This document shows positions 6,517 through 11,498 of a DNA stretch of 11,498 nucleotides, one piece after another. Source of the stretch: Bacteroidales bacterium (lineage in GTDB: Bacteria; Bacteroidota; Bacteroidia; Bacteroidales; VadinHA17). Positions within the stretch are counted from its first letter, which is position 1. Each line of letters starts with the position of its first letter. Under the pieces are notes generated by a model. The model made no database searches. It had not been told where the DNA came from and saw only the letters and a list, made by a program, of their open reading frames with translations. The stretch is taken from assembly GCA_003155705.1 (NCBI GenBank), contig PMEC01000185.1:2490-13987 (forward strand), in the 5' to 3' direction. The position numbers were made by a program, and so were the translations under genes.

Positions 6517-7593
6517 ATGAATAACATCTATCAGCTGATACCAGGGAAAATAGCCGAAAATAAGAATCTTGTTCTCGCTACTGTTATTGGAACACATGGT
6601 TCAACTCCTCAGAAACATGGAAATTCTGCATTATTTAATTCAAAAGGATTAATCGCGGGAACAGTCGGAGGGGGTGTCATGGAAGGAAAAATTCAACTGA
6701 TAGCCCAGAAATTAATAAAGACAAAAAAATCAGGTATTTATCATTTCAATCTTGATCATGATATTTCATTCAGGCAGGACGCAATCTGTGGCGGAGAGGC
6801 AACTATTCTCGTGGATGCATCAATGGCTGTCCATAGTGCTGTATTTGAGCAGATTATAGAATCACTTCAAAACAGGTTAAAGGGCGTGCTGGTCACAATA
6901 ACTAAAGGTGCAATGGAAACTGAAGTGAAAATTGCCAGATACTGGGTAACATCAGCGACAAAGAATAATCTGCCCGAACACTATAAAAATCTTATAAGCA
7001 GAGATTTAAAAGGGCTATTATCTTCCTTTGATCCTGAAGGCTTCATAAATAAGGAGTTAGTTACGGGAGAAGATAACGATAGTATTCTGGCTCTCCTCGA
7101 ACCTCTCTTTCCATCTGCTCAGCTTATTATTGCGGGTGCAGGTCATATCGGCAGAGCTCTGGCTCATATTGGAAAGCTTCTGGATTTTGAGGTTACGGTA
7201 ATTGATGACCGTATTGAATATGCAAACAAAACAAATATACCAGATGCAGATTATCTTATTGTTGATGATATCGGAAAAGCAATACAAAATCTCAAAAAAA
7301 ATCCTGATACATATATTGTTATTGTCACTCGCGGACATGATGATGATGCTAAAGCCTTAAAACCATGCATCAATTCTGAAGCTGCTTATGTGGGTATGAT
7401 CGGCAGCAAGAGCAAGATCGGGAAGATGCATTTGAATTTTGTTCAGAAGAGATGGGCGACTGAGGAACAATGGTCAGCAATTCATGCTCCAATAGGACTG
7501 GATATCAATTCCAAGACTGTAGAGGAGATAGCAATAAGCATTGCAGCGGAACTTGTTCTTGAAAGAAATCGTCTAAAAGTAAGATTGTTATAA
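6517..7593 (+). CDS. xdhC: XdhC/CoxI-family molybdenum hydroxylase maturation factor
   Basis: The protein has 358 residues from ATG 6517. I prefer this start because it places ATVIGTHGSTP at 21-31, the usual distance; a TTG at 6493 would add eight residues. The N-terminal XdhC_CoxI domain includes GTVGGGVMEG (48-57) and a conserved Cys91 in CGGEA. The C-terminal Rossmann-type domain has GAGHIG (207-212), VIDDR (228-232), TRGHDDD (271-277), YVGMIGSKSK (291-300) and HAPIGLDI (323-330). XdhC proteins bind molybdenum cofactor, help install the terminal sulfido ligand and load it into xanthine-oxidase-family enzymes in the cytoplasm. It stands 5' of the cytidylyltransferase and the two structural subunits on the same strand, so its client is very probably the large subunit at 8839-10998. 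The 170-nt gap that follows holds a folded repeat that may reduce read-through. Confidence 0.92.
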   Translation: MNNIYQLIPGKIAENKNLVLATVIGTHGSTPQKHGNSALFNSKGLIAGTVGGGVMEGKIQLIAQKLIKTKKSGIYHFNLDHDISFRQDAICGGEATILVDASMAVHSAVFEQIIESLQNRLKGVLVTITKGAMETEVKIARYWVTSATKNNLPEHYKNLISRDLKGLLSSFDPEGFINKELVTGEDNDSILALLEPLFPSAQLIIAGAGHIGRALAHIGKLLDFEVTVIDDRIEYANKTNIPDADYLIVDDIGKAIQNLKKNPDTYIVIVTRGHDDDAKALKPCINSEAAYVGMIGSKSKIGKMHLNFVQKRWATEEQWSAIHAPIGLDINSKTVEEIAISIAAELVLERNRLKVRLL

Positions 7594-7608
7594 TAATTGG
7601 ATCTGTTC

Positions 7609-7716
7609 AAAAGTAATTTTTCCGCCCCCTTCCCCCTAAAGGGGGTTTTATAAGTTTCTAGTAATCAATAGTTCCGCAAAGCGGAATTTAGGGGCGAATT
7701 ATTAAAAAGGACTTTT
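7609..7716. repeat. MITE-like intergenic inverted-repeat element, about 108 bp
   Basis: The ends AAAAGT (7609-7614) and ACTTTT (7711-7716) are exact reverse complements. Further in, CGCCCC (7623-7628) pairs with GGGGCG (7691-7696), with looser A/T-rich matching between. Inside lie two perfect hairpins: CCCCC-TAAA-GGGGG (7632-7645) and TTCCGC-AAA-GCGGAA (7672-7686). The composition differs sharply from the flanking AT-rich DNA. Nested inverted repeats with no coding capacity suggest a dispersed intergenic repeat or small non-autonomous element between xdhC and the cytidylyltransferase gene. No clear target-site duplication is visible, and only one copy is present here, so dispersal is inferred. 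Confidence 0.55.
7632..7649 (+). terminator. Terminator-like hairpin (5 G:C pairs, TAAA loop, TTTT)
   Basis: Five C residues, a four-base loop and five G residues are followed at once by TTTT, 38 nt after the xdhC stop. The stem is short but all G:C. It is part of the larger repeat element, so it may terminate xdhC transcripts partially or be only a structural piece of that repeat. Confidence 0.45.
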
Positions 7717-7763
7717 TCTATGATCCTTGAGAATGGGTTTTAAAAGGAAAATGAGGTTAATTT

Positions 7764-8354
7764 ATGGCTGAGCTCTGGGCAATTATCCTTGCGGGAGGCG
7801 AGTCGAAAAGAATGAAAGCTCCGAAGATGTTGCTTCCTTTTAAGGGGAAGACAATAATTGAAAAGGTGGTTGAAAATGTAACTGCTTCAAATGTAAAAAA
7901 TACTCTGGTTGTGTTGGGAGCGGAATATGAAGCAATTCTCAGAGTGATATCCAGTTTGCTGGTAAAAAGTTGTTTTAATGAAAATTATAAAGAAGGCATG
8001 CTTTCTTCAGTGAAATGCGGATTCAGATCCCTGCCTGATGACTTTGAAGCTGCGCTAGTCTTCCAGGGTGACCAGCCTATGATTTCTCCTGAGACAGTGA
8101 ATGAGGTAATTACTGCCTATAGGAAATCAGGTAAAGGGATTGTGATACCTGTCTTTTCAAAAAAACGGGGTCATCCTCTTCTCATTGATAGAAAATACAG
8201 ATCTGAAGTAGAGAAGCTGAATCCTGATGAGGGATTACGCTCACTCGCCGCGAAATTTAGTAACGATATACTGGAGGTTAATGTTGAATCTCAGGAAATA
8301 CTTAAGGATATAGATACACAGGAAGATTATATGAATGAATTAAATCAAAATTAA
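7764..8354 (+). CDS. mocA: MocA-like molybdopterin nucleotidyltransferase (probable CTP:molybdopterin cytidylyltransferase)
   Basis: This 196-residue single-domain protein has the MobA-like NTP transferase fold. Visible motifs are IILAGGESKRM (7-17), PKMLLPFKGK (20-29), FQGDQPMIS (100-108, metal/nucleotide-binding Asp103), KKRGHPLLI (133-141), DEGLRSL (155-161) and DIDTQEDY (182-189). MobA makes the guanine dinucleotide cofactor and MocA the cytosine form used by xanthine-oxidase-family enzymes. The stop overlaps the start of the 2Fe-2S subunit by one base (TAATG), so it is coupled to that enzyme and MocA is the better call. It acts in the cytoplasm on molybdopterin cofactor before insertion. 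The out-of-frame ATG at 7751 opens only a six-codon ORF. The fold is clear; CTP specificity is inferred from context. Confidence 0.85.
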   Translation: MAELWAIILAGGESKRMKAPKMLLPFKGKTIIEKVVENVTASNVKNTLVVLGAEYEAILRVISSLLVKSCFNENYKEGMLSSVKCGFRSLPDDFEAALVFQGDQPMISPETVNEVITAYRKSGKGIVIPVFSKKRGHPLLIDRKYRSEVEKLNPDEGLRSLAAKFSNDILEVNVESQEILKDIDTQEDYMNELNQN

Positions 8355-8836
8355 TGAATATGGAGAAGAAAATTAGTTTTGTTCTAAACGGTAAAAAAAC
8401 AGAGCTGCTTATTGACCCGACAACTTCACTTTTGTGGGCTCTGAGAAATCAGCTGGGGCTCACAGGAACCAAGTTTGGTTGCGGAATGGGCTTCTGTGGT
8501 GCGTGTACCGTACTTATTGATAATGAAGCAGTACGATCATGCTCATTGCCGGTAGGTGATGTGGCCGGCAAGAAAGTTATTACGATCGAAGGGCTTGCTA
8601 AGAATGGTAAACTACATCCGGTTCAGCAGGCATTCGTAGATCATGACGCTCTTCAATGTGGATTTTGCACACCTGGTATGGTGATGAATGCTGTGGGTTT
8701 GCTTAACAAAAATCCAAAACCAACGCGGCAGGACATAATTAATGGCATGGAAGATAACCTGTGTCGCTGCGGTGCACATATACGTATTATTCAGGCTGTT
8801 GAAACGGCTGCCGCTGAAATGAAAGGAGGGAAGTAG
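8354..8836 (+). CDS. Molybdenum hydroxylase small subunit with two [2Fe-2S] clusters (IorA-like)
   Basis: At 160 residues this is the standard size for the xanthine-oxidase-family iron-sulfur subunit. The N-terminal plant-ferredoxin-type domain supplies Cys43, Cys48, Cys51 and Cys63 (motif GCGMGFCGAC at 42-51). The C-terminal four-helix domain supplies Cys102, Cys105, Cys137 and Cys139 (QCGFCTPG at 101-108 and NLCRCGAHIRI at 135-145). All eight ligands are present. The clusters carry electrons from the molybdenum centre to an outside acceptor. There is no signal peptide, so if the complex is periplasmic this subunit must travel folded with the Tat-targeted large subunit. ATG 8354 overlaps the preceding TAA; ATG 8360 is an alternative. 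The large subunit starts only 2 nt after its stop. Confidence 0.93.
   Translation: MNMEKKISFVLNGKKTELLIDPTTSLLWALRNQLGLTGTKFGCGMGFCGACTVLIDNEAVRSCSLPVGDVAGKKVITIEGLAKNGKLHPVQQAFVDHDALQCGFCTPGMVMNAVGLLNKNPKPTRQDIINGMEDNLCRCGAHIRIIQAVETAAAEMKGGK
8822..8830 (+). promoter_or_regulatory. Strong Shine-Dalgarno for the large subunit
   Basis: AAAGGAGGG lies within the last codons of the small subunit, with AGGAGG ending 9 nt before ATG 8839. It is much closer to the anti-SD consensus than any other start region in the window, fixes the start of the large subunit and suggests high translation of that protein. Confidence 0.7.
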
Positions 8837-8838
8837 AT

Positions 8839-10998
8839 ATGAGGAAATCAGAAATAGCTAAAGATTTTGTTGAATCAACACAGGAGAATTCTGGTTCAGG
8901 AATAAACAGAAGAGACTTCTTCCGGCTTCTCGGAGGTGGTATTCTGATCCTGTTCCAGCCATGGAACATACTTGATGTCAACGCACTACCTGCAGAACAG
9001 CAAAGATCACTTCCCAAAGATTATAATGCCTTTCTTCACATTGCCGAAGATGGAACGGTGACCTGCTATACTGGCAAGATTGAAATGGGTCAGGGTATTA
9101 TTACATCGCTTGCAATGGAGATGGCAGATGAGCTTAATGTTCCATTTGAAAAAGTAAAAGTTGTGCTGGGTGATACAGAGCTATGTCCTTATGATGGAGG
9201 TACATGGGGTTCAATGTCTACCCGGGGATTTGGTCCTAATATGAGGGCCGCGGCAGCCGAAGCCAGGGGAGTTTTACTTGAACTGGGTGCTGCACAGCTG
9301 GGCGTCCCGGTATCGCAACTGGAAGCAAAAGACGGTATAATTACCGATACTAAAAATCCGAAAAACACCGTGACTTATGCCCAGCTGACAAAAGGCAAAA
9401 AAATTGAGAAATTTCTTGATGTTAAACCACCTGTTGAAGATTTTACCAAATTTACTTATATCGGTAAACCATATAAGCATGTTGATGCTCAATTAAAAGT
9501 AACAGGCCAGGCCAAGTATACAGGCGATTTCAAACTGCCCGGAATGGTTTTTGCCAGAATATTACGACCTCCTTCTCATGGAGCTAAACTTACATCCGCA
9601 GATGTTTCGGGAGCGGAAAAAGTCGAGGGAGTTAAAGTTATACGCGATGGAGATTTTATTGCAGTGGTCAGTGAGAACCACGAAAAGACTGATGAAGCTA
9701 TTAAAAAGATTAAAGCTGACTATTCTTTTGACGAGATGAAAGTCAACGATAAAACAATCTTTGACTGGTTACTTAAATCTGATGCTGCAGCTAACGTGGT
9801 CAGGTCAGCTGGTGATCTTGAAGAAGGTCGTAAGCTTTCTGATACGATCATCGAATCGGAGTATCATGATGTTTATCTTGCACATGCTCCAATTGAAACG
9901 CATTCTGCTCTTGCAACGATTGAAGGAGATAAGCTGACTGTCTGGGCTTCAACACAATCACCTTTCGGCCTTCAGGGTGGAATTGTCCGTGAACTGGGTT
10001 TTCCTATGGATAAAGTCAGGGTCATAACCCCATTTGTGGGAGGCGGTTTCGGGGGTAAGGGTGTGTATGAACAAGGCATTGAAGCTGCAAAGCTTGCAAA
10101 ACTGATTGGTAAACCGGTCATGGTTGTAAGGACACGGGATGAAGAATTCTTCTACGATAACTTCCATACTGCGGCTGTGACAAAGATTACTTCAGGAATT
10201 GATAAAACAGGCATGATAAAGCTATGGGATTATAATGTGTATTATGCCGGGACAAGAGGCGCCGAAACTATTTATGATGTTCCCAATGCCAAAACAACAA
10301 GTTATAGCGGTAAAAGGAATGCCCCGTCAGTTCACCCATTTAATACGGGTGCATGGCGTGCTCCAAACAATAACACAAACACTTTCGCCCGTGAGTCACA
10401 GATAGATATTATGGCTTCAAAAGCAGGGATTGATCCTCTTGAATTCCGTCTTAAGAATCTGAAAGATGAGAAGATGATAGCCTGTTTAAAAGCAGTTGCC
10501 GATAAATTCGGCTACGTTCCCGGCAAAACTCCGGGTGGCAGAGGAATAGGTGTTGCATGTGGTTCTGACGCAGGTACATGGGTTGCACATATGGCTGAGG
10601 TTAAGGTAGATAAAAGTACCGGCAAGGTGCAGGTGGTACGTATTGCCTGTGCACAGGATATGGGATTATGTGTTAATCCGGAAGGAGCATTGATCCAGAT
10701 GGAAGGATGTATTACAATGGGTCTTGGATATACTTTCACGGAAGAAGTACTCTTTGAGGGAGGTAACATTCTTACACGGGGTTTTGATTCATATGAAATT
10801 CCTCGGTTTTCATGGGTACCTAAAATAGATTGCGTAATTCTTGACCGTAAGGACAAAGCGCCGCAGGGTGGGGGAGAACCTGCTATAATAGCCATTGGAG
10901 CAGTGGTTTCAAATGCTATCCACGATGCTACCGGAGCCAGGTTGTTCAGAACTCCATTGACACCTGAAAGGGTTCTGGATGCAATTCGGAAAACATAA
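8839..10998 (+). CDS. Tat-exported molybdopterin-binding large subunit, isoquinoline 1-oxidoreductase (IorB) type
   Basis: The protein has 719 residues. The N-terminus carries a Tat signal: INRRDFFRLLGGG (22-34) followed by a hydrophobic stretch to about 40, predicting export of the folded enzyme. Xanthine-oxidase-family features follow: EMGQG (82-86), QLKVTGQAKYTGDFKLPGM (218-236, start of the a/b hammerhead domain), QSPFGLQGG (373-381), PFVGGGFGGKG (398-408, cofactor binding), GAWRAPN (504-510) and GGGEPAI (677-683) with the catalytic Glu680. A CoxL-type AYRCSFR loop is absent, so this is not a CO dehydrogenase. The protein forms the substrate-oxidising subunit with the 2Fe-2S protein just upstream and should depend on the XdhC and MocA-like proteins. 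Enzymes of this group hydroxylate N-heteroaromatics or oxidise aldehydes using water as oxygen source. The substrate is not deducible. The next 132 nt are AT-rich with only weak inverted repeats. Confidence 0.92.
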   Translation: MRKSEIAKDFVESTQENSGSGINRRDFFRLLGGGILILFQPWNILDVNALPAEQQRSLPKDYNAFLHIAEDGTVTCYTGKIEMGQGIITSLAMEMADELNVPFEKVKVVLGDTELCPYDGGTWGSMSTRGFGPNMRAAAAEARGVLLELGAAQLGVPVSQLEAKDGIITDTKNPKNTVTYAQLTKGKKIEKFLDVKPPVEDFTKFTYIGKPYKHVDAQLKVTGQAKYTGDFKLPGMVFARILRPPSHGAKLTSADVSGAEKVEGVKVIRDGDFIAVVSENHEKTDEAIKKIKADYSFDEMKVNDKTIFDWLLKSDAAANVVRSAGDLEEGRKLSDTIIESEYHDVYLAHAPIETHSALATIEGDKLTVWASTQSPFGLQGGIVRELGFPMDKVRVITPFVGGGFGGKGVYEQGIEAAKLAKLIGKPVMVVRTRDEEFFYDNFHTAAVTKITSGIDKTGMIKLWDYNVYYAGTRGAETIYDVPNAKTTSYSGKRNAPSVHPFNTGAWRAPNNNTNTFARESQIDIMASKAGIDPLEFRLKNLKDEKMIACLKAVADKFGYVPGKTPGGRGIGVACGSDAGTWVAHMAEVKVDKSTGKVQVVRIACAQDMGLCVNPEGALIQMEGCITMGLGYTFTEEVLFEGGNILTRGFDSYEIPRFSWVPKIDCVILDRKDKAPQGGGEPAIIAIGAVVSNAIHDATGARLFRTPLTPERVLDAIRKT

Positions 10999-11130
10999 AA
11001 TCATCCGACCAGTGATTTAATATCGGAAAAACAATTTTTAAGAATATTATTTTAAATATTTTCTTTCAAATGGAATAAATACCATTGATAAACTGTCTTT
11101 AATTATACCAACAAGTTAAATTAATAGATT

Positions 11131-11498
11131 ATGGGAAAAAATGTAAAATTTTTTGGAATTACCCGTACTAATATTCTGCGGATAATATCATTAACTGTCA
11201 TTCTGGCATTCATAATGCCGGGAATAACAAACGCACAGTCCGGGAAAGCAAATTTCGCCGGCAACTGGACATATAATGCTTCAAAAAGCACACCTCCTCC
11301 GACTGGTGGTGGTGGCGGCGGTGGCGGTGGACGCGGTGGCATGGGTGGAGGAGCTAACTTCGTTGCTACAATGAATGCTACCACTCTCACAACAACTACA
11401 ACCAGAACAGGTCAGGATGGTACTGTATCCAACAGAGTTGTAACCTATACTCTTGACGGGAAAGAAAATACAATGGCTCCTCCTGCCGGTGGTGGCGG
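11131..11498 (+). CDS. Secreted glycine-rich protein, N-terminal part (runs off window)
   Basis: ATG 11131 opens a frame of 122 codons that continues past the window edge. Residues 1-35 form a signal peptide: basic start, hydrophobic core IISLTVILAFIMPGI, then TNA before Gln36, so export across the inner membrane is expected. The mature part begins with FAGNWTYNASKS (42-53), resembling the short GTWxLNxxKS motif found near the start of many uncharacterised secreted bacterial proteins, and VTYTLDGKEN (104-113) fits the same type. Between them is STPPPT followed by nine Gly, then RGGMGGG (68-74). A second proline/glycine stretch begins at the window edge. No enzymatic motif is visible and I do not recognise a function. 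A link to the molybdenum hydroxylase upstream is unproven, as the 132-nt gap allows a separate promoter. Confidence 0.75.
   Translation, partial: MGKNVKFFGITRTNILRIISLTVILAFIMPGITNAQSGKANFAGNWTYNASKSTPPPTGGGGGGGGGRGGMGGGANFVATMNATTLTTTTTRTGQDGTVSNRVVTYTLDGKENTMAPPAGGG

Noticed and set aside
7594..7763. Molybdenum-cofactor riboswitch in the xdhC-mocA gap
   Set aside because: The structure seen is a simple set of nested inverted repeats with no recognisable Moco RNA core, and matching DNA ends fit a repeat element better.
10512..10895. Minus-strand open frame of 127 codons opposite the large subunit
   Set aside because: It lies wholly within the coding sequence of the molybdenum hydroxylase, whose motifs are intact, and its translation is low-complexity with no recognisable domain.
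8839..10998. Aerobic CO dehydrogenase large subunit
   Set aside because: The CoxL signature loop AYRCSFR is absent, there is no CoxM-type FAD subunit, and a Tat signal is present.
10998..11027. Possible terminator after the large subunit (AAATCA/TGATTT and TCCGA/TCGGA)
   Set aside because: The two short stems are mutually exclusive and AT-rich or only 5 bp long; the T-run is displaced. Not convincing.
11121..11390. Minus-strand frame with a polyproline run
   Set aside because: The proline run is just the complement of the glycine codons of the secreted protein, which has a proper signal peptide and family motif.

Overview
The window looks like chromosomal DNA of a Bacteroidota (Bacteroidetes) bacterium. 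It is AT-rich, genes are tightly packed, most starts lack a strong Shine-Dalgarno sequence, and the intergenic gaps contain TAnnTTTG boxes of the kind used by the Bacteroidota primary sigma factor. A G/C-rich hairpin repeat sits in one gap. There are no rRNA or tRNA genes, CRISPR arrays, transposases or phage genes that I can see.

Left block (1-3308, minus strand). Three nearly abutting genes read leftwards: an extracytoplasmic, membrane-tethered PHP-domain protein; a family 2 glycosyltransferase of the dolichyl/polyprenyl-phosphate sugar synthase type; and a polytopic GT39/ArnT-like glycosyltransferase that runs off the left edge. The two transferases suggest a lipid-carrier route: one charges polyprenyl phosphate with a sugar and the other uses that donor outside the inner membrane. 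The PHP protein is the oddity, because two of its usual metal-binding positions appear to be replaced.

Divergent control region (3309-3590). It holds one candidate promoter facing each way, with a 6-bp inverted repeat between them and a 10-bp palindrome near the rightward start.

Middle block (3591-6363, plus strand). This encodes an ACS-family MFS transporter for an organic anion, an LsrG-like ABM-fold protein, and an iron-type alcohol dehydrogenase whose start overlaps the ABM stop. Together they look like uptake and carbonyl-metabolism genes for a small acid or ketose-like compound; the substrate cannot be read from the sequence. The dehydrogenase has Gln in place of one of the usual metal-binding His residues.

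Right block (6517-10998, plus strand). This is a molybdenum hydroxylase cassette: XdhC-type maturation factor, MocA-like molybdopterin cytidylyltransferase, 2Fe-2S small subunit and a Tat-exported molybdopterin large subunit of the isoquinoline 1-oxidoreductase type. No FAD subunit or cytochrome is present, so the electron acceptor is unknown. An approximately 108-bp inverted-repeat element with an internal terminator-like hairpin separates xdhC from the cytidylyltransferase gene.

Right edge (11131-11498). This is the start of a secreted protein with a signal peptide, a GNWTYNASKS motif and a polyglycine tract; it continues beyond the window.
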